Positions 1 to 13,100 of a stretch of 64,000 nucleotides of DNA are shown here, piece after piece. The notes below the pieces were generated by a model. That model saw only the letters and a program-made list of their open reading frames with translations. It made no database searches and was not told the origin of the DNA. The DNA comes from Liolophura sinensis. Its lineage: Eukaryota; Mollusca; Polyplacophora; Chitonida; Chitonidae. Each line of letters opens with the position of its first letter. Position 1 is the first letter of the stretch. The stretch lies in the NCBI RefSeq assembly GCF_032854445.1, contig NC_088302.1:57204237-57268236 (forward strand), in the 5' to 3' direction. A program made the translations under genes and the position numbers.

Positions 1-1040
1 TTGTTATGGTGCTCTGGAAGCTTATTTCTTATCGTGCCCCTTTGTTATGGAGCTCTGTAAGTTTATTTCTTATCGTATCCCTTTGTTATGGTGCTCTGGA
101 AGCTTATTTCTTATTGTATCCCTTTGTTATGGTGCTCTGGAAGCTTATTTCTTATCGTGTCCCCTTGTTATGGTGTTCTGGAAGGTTATTTCTTATCGTA
201 TTCCCTTGTTATGGTGCTCTAGAAGCTTATTTCTTATCGTGTTCCTTTGTTATGGTGCTCTGTAAGTTTATTTCTTATCGTATCCCTTTGTTATGGTGTT
301 CTGGAAGCTTATTTCTTATCGTGTTCCTTTGTTATGGTGCTCTGTAAGTTTATTTCTTATTGTATCCCCTTGTTATGGAGCTCTGTAAGTTTATTTCTTA
401 TTGTATCCCTTTGTTATGGTGTTCTGGAAGCTTATTTCTTATCGTGTTCCTTTGTTATGGTGCTCTGTAAGTTTATTTCTTATTGTATCCCCTTGTTATG
501 GAGCTCTGTAAGTTTATTTCTTATTGTATCCCCTTGTTATGGTGTTCTGGAAGCTTATTTCTTATCGTGTTCCTTTGTTATGGTGCTCTGTAAGTTTATT
601 TCTTATTGTATCCCCTTGTTATGGAGCTCTGTAAGTTTATTTCTTATTGTATCCCCTTGTTATGGTGTTCTGGAAGCTTGTTTCTTATCGTGTCCCCTTA
701 CCACGGAGCTCTGTAAGTTTATTTCTTATCGTGTCCCTTTGTTATGGTGCTCTGGAAGCTTGTTTCTTGTCGTGTCCCCTTGTTATGATGCTCTGTAAGC
801 TTATCTCTCACGATATCAGGTACATATCGTGTTCTGTAAGCTTATCGATGCCCGGTCTAAACTAAATATTGTAAGCTTAGTTCTCACCCTGTCCTTTTGC
901 TCTATGATGCCCTGTAAGCTTACTTATTATAACAAGGGGACCCCGTAAGCTTACTTCTTATCGTATCCCCCTGTTATGGTGTTCTGTAAGATTATTTCTT
1001 ATTGTATCCCCTGGCTATGGTGCTCTGGAAGCTTATATTT
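1..1040. repeat. 41-bp satellite in intron 14 of SLC5 copy A
   Basis: About 20 near-identical units of TTGTTATGGTGCTCTGGAAG followed by a TTATTTCTTATCGTG segment; starts at 1, 42 and 83 give a period of 41. It decays past 800. The frames open in it are repeat artefacts. Confidence 0.93.
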
Positions 1041-1073
1041 TATTCAGTTAACAATGTGTGGTTTAAATCTCAC

Positions 1074-1174
1074 CTGTGCATACACTGACTAGTTCGGCGA
1101 CAAGAACACAGGTAAAAACACCGACCGCTCCAAAATAGACATAGGAGATGGAATAGAAGCCTGTTAGCCATGAC
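1074..1174 (-). CDS. SLC5 copy A exon 14
   Basis: 101 bp. SWLTGFYSISYVYFGAVGVF then LVAELVSVCTG|gtgaga; last transmembrane helix. Some introns differ sharply between the copies, but this exon's length matches copy B exactly. Confidence 0.87.
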
Positions 1175-4100
1175 CTGAAAATGACATCACCTCTGTTAAG
1201 AACCGAGACACAAACGATAGAGCTACATACGGGCAGTCTAAACCGTTTATTCCTTTATTTAGTGTCCAGCTACGCATCAAAACATTACGCTATCTTTTAG
1301 TGAACGATTATCCCATTGCACATATCTATGTTGTTTACAGACTTCTCAGCGCGCACAGTGGACGTTCTGACAACAGTAAAACCAAAAACAAAGATATCAT
1401 GAAGAACATAATACAAATACTCACATATCTGTGGAGGAAGTATTCGTGACGGCAGCCGGTGAGGTCAGTATGGTGTCGTTAAAAGTGCCGTTGACGTAAC
1501 AGTTGTGTACTGGTGCCGGGGGTAAGTAAGGGGTTCTCCGTGTCTGAGAGGAGAAACTAGACCCCAGAGACAGCCACATGCAGACCCCAAAGGAGAACAA
1601 AGATCCCGCGAGGGCCCCCTGTGACGCAGCATTTTCAAACAACAGAGTTACCAATTACACAATAACCCTAACCTTGTTTCCGATTTTTAACTCATTGCGT
1701 CAGAAAGATTGTTCTTTTTAAAGTAGCCTACATCCTCGCTACACAGATCTGCCTTACTTCATTAATGCACAACTTGTGTAGAGGATAAGAGAACAATAGT
1801 TTTCAACAACAGTAAAATCTGGCGACACAACCTATGTGGCATTAATTTTTTTCTTTCTAAAAAAGTCTTTTCTAATACTAAAGGCTTTTGTTCAGGTTGT
1901 TTGACAACATTATGGGGAAAAAAGAGCAAAGTTTAAAAAAAAAGTTGTAACTCAGTAAATGACTTTTTTGAGTAAACGAATGCCGCTCACTGTGTTTGCT
2001 CCTACTTACCACGGTATTGGTATAGGGAAATATACAGCTTGCGATGAAAAGACCCAGTAAAGGTCCCGTTATGGAGCCGAGGAGGCTAAAAGAAACCTGA
2101 AGACAAGAAAACATCATGACCGAAAGCTATTTAACCCCTTCTGGAGACCGGCTTCGTGTGGTTTATAGCTTTACTGTAAGCGAATATCTAACTGGGCAAA
2201 TATATTCAATACTGATGCAATCCACAAAGTCTGAAGTGTGAAGTGTAATACCTGCTGTAAAGGCCCACCAATAGTCTTTATAAGGAAGGCAACGCCAACA
2301 GACACCAAGCCAAACACCACCACTGAAACAAAACCGGTGAAGATTTAGTGAGCCTACTTCTGTACACGCTTAATGATGACCACGTTTAGAATTGAGGTAT
2401 GACTGGGGTTTATCACCACATCGGCAGTACTTCAGCAATATCGTGGTGACGCATAATCATCATATTCTACACACTGATATATGCTATATCAGGTAACACC
2501 TATTATTCGTACCCCTCTTTGCCAGCACTCTAGAACTAAAATTCTAAAGGAAGCCTATTAAATACGTTATGTGTCTTTCTCAGAGTCATAAAAAGTGAGG
2601 ACTGCTTCTAATTGCTCGAAACCAACTCAGCTGTCGTTCTATTTATTCATACACACACACACTTTTGTTTTTGTGTTCAGCATATTTCTTTTAAGCGTAC
2701 CACCGTCCTGATAGTTGTTTTATCAATGTGCAGGGAGGTACGAGTTCCGCTCCTCGCCATGCACTTAATTCCACGGAGTTACCAATGAGAGGCATGACGA
2801 CGTGCATGTCCCATACCAAAAACCCGATCATTTAAAAGTATGGCCATCTCTCTAACATAATACACTGGATACTTAGCTTACTGTTTGAACGAAAAGTTTC
2901 ACCGTATTTTAGAATGTGATGTTTAGGTGTGCAGATGCATGTTCACTCTATCCATTATGAAGAGTGGTTTGTAGCAATGCAGTTCTATATATATTACACG
3001 GCCCTATAGTGCAGTATAGTAAGATACCTTTCGTCATTCTGTGACAAAAAGGCGTAGTCAACTCACCCACAAGCTTTGCGATAATGGTGGCTTTTGTCTC
3101 AGAGGCGTGTTTCATGTGAGTCTGTAGAAAATCCGTCCACACCAACACCGATATACTACTGAGGGCCGAGGACAGTGTGCTGTAAGACAAGGTGAGTGAG
3201 AGTTAAGCGCTTAACGTCGTATTTAACAATTTTTCAGTCATATGACGTCGAAGTACGAACAAATTTCCACCTCTCGTTTATCTAGCGCTGCTTCACTGAG
3301 ACGACTTACCGAAGGCAAGTAAGCCGGCCCACCCGAGCTATTATACTGATACGGGTCAGCCATTTGTTGCACTACCCCTTTATTGCTGAACGCCAAGCCA
3401 GGAAGCTACAACTTCCTCTTTTGAGGTCTTGGGTGTGACCCGACCCAGGATTGACCCTGGATCTATCGCCCCCGAAACGAACTCTCTTCATCGGTGCCGG
3501 TGAGAGCCGAGGTCAGTGTGCGGCGAGACAAAGTGAGGGTTGAGTACAATGTGCTGTGAAACAAGGTGAGAGCCGAGAGCACTGTGCTGGAAGACAAAAT
3601 AAAAGCCGAGGACAATGTGTTGGAAGAAGTGAGACAAAGTGAGAGCCGTGGACATTGTGATACGAGACAAAGTGAGAGCGGAGGACCATGTGCTGTCAAA
3701 CAAAGTGAGAGCCGTGAACAATGTGCTTTAAGACAAAGTGAGAGCCTATAACACTGAGCTGGAAGACAAAGTAAAAGCCGAGGACAATGTCTTGGAAGTG
3801 TCAAAATTAAGATTTACGTCATGAGGGTAGACGTGACCATACATCTTATACCGGAAACACTTTATCTTATACTTCAAACATATTAACGTGTACACACACT
3901 AATGTGCACACATGCACGCACGCATACACACACACACGCACACACATACAAGCACACACATACACGCATACACATTCACGCACACACGCACACACTCACA
4001 CACGCATACATGCATACACACACACACGCATACATGCACACATGCACACATGCACATGGTGCATTTTGCCGCCTACACATATATTTATCCATTATTCTAT

Positions 4101-7100
4101 ACTTATTATACATTTTATACAAAAACAGGGACGGGTCTGAATTTTCTACCCCAAAAACTCTACTTTTCGAAGCATTTCCACGCCACTTTTACCTTTAAGT
4201 TTACACTACTTCCTGAGGTGGGTGAACACTACTTTCTGGTGCAGGGGTACACTACTTTCTGATGCAGGGGTACACTACTTTCTGGTACAGAGATACACTA
4301 CTTTCTGGTGCAGGGGTACACTACTTTCTGGTGAAGGGATACACTACTTTCTGGTGTAGGCATACATTACTTTCTGAGGAGGCAAACACTACTTTCAGGT
4401 GTAGCCGAACACTATTTTCTGGTGCGGACGAATATTATTTTCGGGTACCAAAATACACTACTTTCTGGTGTAGGTATACACTACTTTTTGGTGTCGGCGA
4501 ACACTACAATCTGGTGTAGGCGTACACTACTTCCTGCTGTAGGCGAACACTACTTTCTGGTGTAGGCGAACACTACTTTCTGGAGCAGGGGTACACTACT
4601 ATCTGGTGTAGGTATACACTACTTTTTGGTGTCGGCGAACACTACAATCTGGTGTAGGCGTACACTACTTCCTGCTGTAGGCGAACACTGCTTTCTGGTG
4701 TAGGCGAACACTACTTTCTGGAGCAGGGGTACACTACTATCTGGTGTAGGCGTACACTACTTTCTGGTGTAGGGGTACACTACTTTCTGGAGCAGGGATA
4801 CCTTCTTTTCTGGGGTAGGCGTGCACTACTTTCTGGTGTAGGGATATAATACTTTCAGTTTCAGGGGTACACTACTTTCAGGTGCGGGGATACACTACTT
4901 TCTGGTGCAGGGTACACTACATTCAGGTGCAGTGATACAATACTTTTCGGTGCAGTGATACACTACTTTCTGGTGTAGGCGTGCACTACTTTCTGGTATA
5001 GGCGAACACTACTTTCTGGTGTAGGCGAACACTAAATTCTGGTGCAGAGATACACTAATTTCAGGTGCAGTGATACACTACTTTCTGGTGCAGGGGTACA
5101 CTACTTTCTGGTGCAGTGATACAATACTTTCTAGTGCAGGGATACACTACTTTCTAGTGTAGGCGTACACTGTTTTTTGTGTAAGCGTACATTACTTTCT
5201 GATGTAGGCGTTGACTGATTTTTGGATACAGACGTAGATTCCTTTTTGGTGTAGGCGTACATTGGTTCTTGATATACGCGTAAGCTTCTTTTTGGTTACA
5301 GAGGTAGACTGATTTTTGGTGCAAGCGTACATTGCTTTTTGATGTAGGCGTGGACTGCTTTTTGGTCACAGGCGTAGACGGCTTTTCGGTTACAGGCGTA
5401 GACGACTTTTTGTTGTAGGCGTACATTGCTTTTTGATGTAGGCGTAAGCTTCTTCTTGGTTACAGGCGTGGAATGCTTTTTGGTGTAAGCCTACATTGCT
5501 TTTTGATGTAGGCGTGAACTGCTTTTTGGTTACAGGCGTAAACTGCCTTGTGGTGCAGACGTAAAGTGCTTTTCGGTGTAGGCCGCAGAAGCGTAAGATG
5601 TTAGGAAATGCTACTTTTGGGTGTAGAAGTCTACACAATATGGTGGTATTAGGCTAGGCTATTTTAGTCTGTATATTTTGTGAATGTTTCACAGTTTAGA
5701 ATGCAGAGATTGGAAATGGTGTATGTGGTAAGAACACAACACCAGCGAAAGGACTGTACCTTAGGGAGGCGCTGAACAAAGAGGCCAAAAACAGCCCAGA
5801 CAGTCCAGGTAAATTCTGGAAGAGGTCGGTTACTACATAGGGCAGTACCTGAAACAGGGAGTGAACAAATACTCGTATATCTTAAAAGAGTATAATGGGA
5901 AACTTCAAAATAAATCTGAAAGCTTATTCAAAAACTCAGGTACAAATATCTTGATTGAAATGAATGCATAACTATGGCCACACGATCTCGCTAAGTATTT
6001 TGAAAGATACAGTACTGCGTTATAGATCAGCACTGTTTAGATCTGCAGGTGTGTTGTTAATCAACAATAAATCCAATCACTTTTATTTTTTAGCATTATT
6101 GTTAATATTGATACACACTACTATCAAAACTGATAATACGAAAGACAAATATGGCTGTCATTACAATATCGCAAAATCAACGGATTTTTTGGGCACATAT
6201 ATATGTCACATATTTTTTTGATTGGATATGTAGACATGATAATAGTTCAGCATTTCCAGTTTTACAGTTAAGACGATTTAAAAAAAAATTCATTAAAGAT
6301 CTTTGAACAAACCATGGTGAAAAGATAAATAGCACGTAATCCTCTAAAAATTTTACAACATCTCTTGCCTGAATATACGTCAGTCACATCGTATCTGCAA
6401 GGTTAGTCAGATATACCCACATAAATCCCATCGATTCTGGGAAGTGACTGTGTGAGACCGGTAGCAGTGAAATCAAATTTGACGTGTACCTGATTGGCGT
6501 TACTGATAATTTTGGCCCCATATGGGTCGCAGCCCGTGTAGGAGAAGTATGCGTATGACACCATCCCCTCCAGGCAGGCAAGCGTTCCAAACACCACAAA
6601 TCCGGGAAACATGGACCATACCACGCTGCAACAGAATAGCCGTAAATACTTTCCCATATAGTCGTACATTCTTGTTGGAGAGAAGACTTCCCCGTATGGT
6701 TACATAATCACATTGTTGCAGAGACCCCGTATAGTCGTACGTGTATACACATATAGTTGTAGGGACTTTCCCGTATAGTCAAATACACATATAGTTTCAG
6801 GGACTTTCCCGTATAGTCAAATACACATATAGCTATAAAGACTCCACCGTATTGTCGTGTGTTCATATTGTTATCGAGTCGCCAGTGTGACTGGTGGACG
6901 AAATAGGGGCGTCTGGAGTAATCCACCTGACTTGTGGATACTCGCTCTATGACGATTGCTGGTCACTTTGTTCTAACCTTATCCCTGTAGTTTGTGCATG
7001 TTTCCGATAGAAGAAATGCTTTCAGATTAAGAGAAAAGAAGCTTACATTTTAGCCTGCTTTTGTGTTTTCACAGATACCACTCTTTGGATTGTCGATTGG

Positions 7101-10100
7101 TTAAACCCCATCCCCATGCTGCGGATTGCCTTCCCAAACACTAATGACCAAAAAGTGTGCCGGGTCAGCGGATTGGGATCAAAACTGAAAACAGACGTCG
7201 GAATCAGGAGAATCAAATATGTCCAAGTAATTTATTTGTTTCTTTCAATGTTGCACTCTAGGCGTCTTCTGGCAAAGATTATTCATACCATGTTAAAGTT
7301 GTTTCCTGTAAGTCACTCGACATCACACCGAAGTTTCATTTTGAAGGAAAAAAGCACAAACGAAGTACAGAAATCATTGACGGCAACAAACACTATCTAA
7401 TTTCGTGGAAAGTATGAAAAACAAGACAAGTATCTTGTGCAAAAAGAGAAAGTTTTGTACTCGAAAAACTTCACCCTTCCGCCATTGACATTAAGCAGCC
7501 ACATTTCGTGAAACCCTCCCACGCAAATTGAACCCTGGAACAGAACAATGAACAACATTCACCAAACTGGGTACTGACAACTCGAACGTCTCCTTCCCTA
7601 ACACAGCTCAAGGTATGAAGCCGGTCTTAACCTTGTTAATCTTGCGACAAACAATGCATCACGTAATTAATCTAAAGAAAACGATCTGTCAAATTTAACA
7701 GAACGTCTGTTATCTGGGTGATGCTAGAATGTATTCTGCTATTGCAGCAGATAATGCTATAACACACACATTCCATCTATTCAACACAACGATTCTATTA
7801 GATAAACATGATATTATGTTGAATATGACACAGTATTATGGTATAAGAAGAGAATACATTCTAGCATCACTTACTTTCTGGTCAAATAAACAGAATCTTT
7901 TTGAGTGTACGTTTAAGGACTATTACCAAAAGCTAAGAAAACCTTTAGATAACACCTGTAATCAGAATGTTTAACATATGTAATTTCTTGAAGGTTGGAA
8001 GCAACTTTCGAAAGAGACTTTTCTCCCTTTGAGGAAAGAGCGCAGAAACAAAATACAGAATGCCAATTTGTTGATTACCGTTTTTATGATTATAATTTTT
8101 TTAAAGACGTACAGCATAGAGAGTAAAAGCAGAGCGGCGATTACGGTGCGATAGACGTACAGCATAGAAAGTAAAAGCAGAGCAGCGACGACAGTGTGAT
8201 ACATGTAGATGACAAATTGTCAAACGTGACCAGTAAAATACGGCCTCTTGTCAATTTACCTCATTCAGGGTTTCATTCTAACTGTTCCTGTAAAGACATA
8301 GCGCATCGCGCAGAGAGCTCCAAACGCCCTTATTTTGCTGTTTATCCCTCCTTGGTGCACTGGACCTCTCGAGATGGCTCAGCTGGTAGAGCGCCCGCTT
8401 AAACCCAGGGGCAATCCTGGGTCGAGGAAGTTGTAGCTTCCTTGCTCTTAAGGGGATAGTGCAACGACTGCTTGACCCATATCAGTATAATGGCTTGGGC
8501 GGGGCGGCTTACTTGCCTTCAGTAAGTCGTCTCAGTAAAGCAGCACTAGATAAAAGAGCGGTGGAAATCCGTTCTGCTACAAGGGGCCACATTACACGTA
8601 CAAGAACTCATATGATACTTAAATATGTACATACTCAAATTGTTAAGGGCGACGTTAAACGTTGAGCACTCACTCACTAACTCTCTCACTCACTTCTCCA
8701 AGCACTAACACCACAGGAGCCTTAGAGTGTCCGCGAATAGTTTCATGTCTTATGTTAATTTTGTTCACAAGAGGATTATTGTGTAATGAATGCGCTGTCA
8801 ATCATCGGTATATTTCCCACCTATTGGACCTTCACGATGGTAATGGTAATACATCATCACAGTCTGTAAACAAATAATAGTTATCCTGTGTTAAATCATA
8901 TCATTATTTTATGTGCCACAAGTTGATGTTTTTCCTACTGTGGCTGCTGTTCATACCACTCTATGCCATCACTGCATTCTAATCATTCATCCCTCACTAA
9001 TGTTAAATAGTTTAATTAATGATCACTCATACCTCGATGTGTTTCGCGTTGTAATACATGAAGTTTTTAGGTACTGGAGGCAACAGTTTTGTGCCATGTT
9101 ACACGGAGATGTTTTATATGCATTTTTCCTACAGACACTGAACTTGTGGTTAGGTGTGCTGATTTTCCTGTGGTTACCTAGAGTATTTAAGCCTAGTCCT
9201 GAGAGATGTTAAGCTGCATAGCTTTGTTTTCTGTCCCATCGGGATTCCGTATTCGGTCATATAGATTATTGTCGTATTCCACCAGACATACGTTTCTATT
9301 CGGTAATTGTTTTGGTGAAACACTCAGTTATTTGTTTATGCCACCCATTCATGTCATTCTGAGTAAATGTAAATAATGAGACTGGGAATGCGTTCTAACG
9401 ACATACCTTTTTATATATTGCACGATATTTTATGCAAACAGCTGGTGCGAAATAATGTCGAGAATAAAGAATTTTAATTACATTTCAGCCCAAGCTCATA
9501 TCTAGGTAAGTAACCTAACAAACTGATTGTGGCCCTAATTATGTTTCACTTTTATTGTCCAGTTCATGAGTGAGATTCTGTTCTAAATGGGAGAAAAGAG
9601 TAAAAGTATTCTGACGTGTACCCCTTCGCCGTGAGTCAGTGAACACCTGACCTGTAGAAGTGAATCTAAAAACCTGTGATTTTCCGTGTAAGAAGTTTCA
9701 GTATTAGGTTCTACATCGTGACTTCCATTCCATACGTTTGTCCTATAAACAGACTGAATTCGTGCACATGTGTTTCTGTAAATGTGCTCGCACGAAACAA
9801 AAATTACCCAAAAAAAGGTACCCAAAACTATAAGAATATATGTATTTCGAGTGTGGCATCTTGATTTTTGTTTTCGTATTTTGGTTATGTACTACTTGTA
9901 TAAAATTTGTCAATGAGCGATGTGTGATTGTCTTCAGTTCCTCCCCAATTCATGACGCTTACCATGACAGTCAGCATATCACCCAACATGACACCACAGT
10001 TCATTACGCTTACCATGATCACGACAATCAGCATACCACCTAACATTACAGCACAGTTCATGAAGCTTACCATGATCACGACAGTCAGCATACAGCCCAA

Positions 10101-13100
10101 CATGACCCCACAGTCCATGACGCTTACCATGATGACGACAATCAGCATACAACCCAACATGTCACCATAGTCCATGACGCTTACCATGATCACGACAGTC
10201 AATATACCACCTAACATTACAGCGCAGTTCATAACTCTTACCATGATCACGACAGTCAGCATACCACCCAACATGTCAACACAGTCCATGACGTTTACCA
10301 TGATCACGACAGTCAATATACCATCTAACATTACAGCGCAGTTCATGACGCTTACCATGATCACGACAGTCAGCATACCACCCAACATGTCAACACAGTC
10401 CATGACGTTTACCATGATCACGACAGTCAGTATACCACCTAACATTACAGCACAGTTCATAACGCTTACCATGACAGTCAGTATACCACCTAACATTACA
10501 GCACAGTTCATGACGTTTACCATGATCATGACAGTCAACATACCACCCAACATTACAGCACAGTCCATGACGCTTACCATGATCACGACAGTCAGTATAC
10601 CACCTAACATTACAGCACAGTTCATAACGCTTACCATGATCACGACGGTCAGCATACCACCCAACATGATGACACTTTGAATAACGTCTGTCCAAATCAC
10701 GGCTTTGATCCCACCCTATAACAAAATTTGGAACGCCACACCATTTTTAGCATACAAAATCCCCTAATTCCTGCAGTAATCCGACAGATGGATGTTTTGG
10801 GCTCTCACACAATTACATTGCGATGGACGTGACTTAACATTAGTGTTGACTACATTTGTGCGGAGGGCAAACTCCGAATAACAAGGGCATATTTCAAACG
10901 TAATGTTACGTGTACTGTTCTTAGGCAGCATAAATAGAGAAAAATACATGTGGAATCGAAAATATTCAGTACATTTTGATGACTTACTAGAGATGTGTAG
11001 AACACAGAGGCTGCCGAAACAAGGACAATAGAGTAGCCGACAGGAAACCCCGAGACTGGACAGAGAAAGGGAGCATCATAATAGTACAACAACGATATTT
11101 TATGAGAATGCCACACGAAACACTAAGGCTGAACCGAATATGTGACCAGGAGAGAAAACATTGAAACTGGAGCGAACAACTGAGGAAACATTTTTTAAAG
11201 TTATCATAGGGAAGGCCGTCTTGGTAACAGAAAACACTGAAAATGGATAGCAAAAATAGGAAACATTTCAAAAGTTACAAGAACGAAGACACTGTATGAG
11301 ACAGGAAACACATACTAAAAATTATAATAAGGAAGACAATGTAAGCTATAGAAAATACTAATACTACCTGCTGCCATAGCTGTGGCCGGCCGAAAAGAAC
11401 GATCCCCATATAGAACGTCTGGAGCAAGACAGATCAAAAGTCAAAACGCTTTGATGTATAATAAAGTCACCGAACAAAATGTACCCGACTCTGCGTCATA
11501 AACAGCCAGTCGCTACTCATATTAATACGGATCCCCAAAATAAAACGATGCCTTTATCCTTGAATACTACAGACCATGTTTTTCCCAAAGAAGCTCGGGG
11601 ATTATTATGCGAAAGATGCTGATTTCTGTCAATGTAGTTAGCTTGAAAGAACAATTTCCATATAAGTTCTGTAATTATTAACCATATGAGCAGACCTGCA
11701 ATGCATCAGTGGGAGAATTAATGAAAATGCTGATATCGCGTAAAGCTACTGGGTAGAGTATCTGGTGTCTTAAATAACTCCGTGGTGTGGACGATACACG
11801 CTGCATTAGGTCAAGTCAGGATTACGTGGTGAGGACTAAGGTCAGATAATACACGGCGGATTAGGTCAAACCAGTATAACGTGCTGAGCATGTGTCATTC
11901 GTAAGGACTTAGGCCAAATAATACACGGTGGATTAGGCCAAGCATGTGTCATTCGTAAGGACTAAGGCCAAATAATACACGGTGGATTAGGTCAAACCAG
12001 GATAACGTGGTGGGCATGTGTCATTCGTAAGGACTTAGGCCAGATAATACACGGTGGATTAGGCCAAGCATGTGTCATTCGTAAGGACTAAGGCCAAATA
12101 ATACACGGTGGATTAGGTCAAACCAGGATAATGTGGTGAGCATGTGTCATTCGTAAGGACTTAGGCCAAATAATACACGGTGGATTAGGCCAAGCATGTG
12201 TCATTCGTAAGGACTAAGGCCAAATAATACACGGTGGATTAGGCCAAGCATTGTGTCATTCGTAAGGACATAGGGCACATAATACACGGTGGATTAGGTC
12301 AAGCCAGGATTACGTGGTGAACATATCTGTCATTCGTAAGGACTAAGGCCAGATAATACACGATGGGTTAGGTCAAACCGGGATAACATGGTAAACATTA
12401 ACCTTGCCAAGCACTGATTTGGTAAAACTCACAAACAGCTAGTACTGAAATGACTTTGACAAGTTTACTTTCACTGACCTGATAGAGAATCCCTAAGGCG
12501 GAGGCCACAAGCCTTATGACCCGGGAGCCGTAACGTAATTCTAGATACTGGAAAGATTGGAAACATGTAATATTAAAACCTACATAAACTTTTTATACTA
12601 GTCGGTACAAATAAACTGAGTTAAATACATATCACCCTTATTTTATATGGCCTTCAGCCATTGTTTATAGACTTAATTTTCATTTCAGCATTGTGAATCA
12701 TTGTAGACATTTGATGTTCCCAGTGCAGCCGAAACGCAGCCAGCGCTTTAACCACCTGAGTCAACAGTGTTTGAATATTTCCAGCTGATTTTTGTACAAG
12801 AAATAGTTGGTGGAGGAGGTGAAAATGTAGAAAATAAGGCAATGTGTGCGCAGTAATTGTTTGTTTCATCTCAGCAGGTAGTATGAGAACACCTTAACCG
12901 GATAACTCATTTTGTAGTGTTGCTTTCTCCAAAAACGGCTTTGGGCGTTTATTTCAGCAACTTGCGAGAGGTTGAGGAAGTTCATGTTTTAATTCACCGC
13001 TATTCGATACACTGTCCGCCGTGATAATGTGAAATATTCTTGGGTACGGCCTTAAACACCAATCAAATAAATAAATACATGTAAATATTCGATACATTTT

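Noticed and set aside
4205-5640. Possible CRISPR-like regular repeats
   Set aside because: Units are contiguous with no unique spacers, in an intron of an animal gene; it is an ordinary minisatellite.
7116-7400. Plus-strand frame with a splice-like upstream text (also 30681-30866)
   Set aside because: Both are antisense to SLC5 exon 7 in the two copies; the minus-strand reading matches the family and the plus strand does not.
10174-10680. 168-codon plus-strand frame over the 57-bp array
   Set aside because: Antisense shadow of the repeated exon 5 border.
11045-11056. Apparent loss of the exon 4 acceptor AG in copy A
   Set aside because: The AG seen in copy B at that point is not the acceptor; the true one (ccag, 6 bp upstream) is intact in both copies and restores the family V-S-G-F text.
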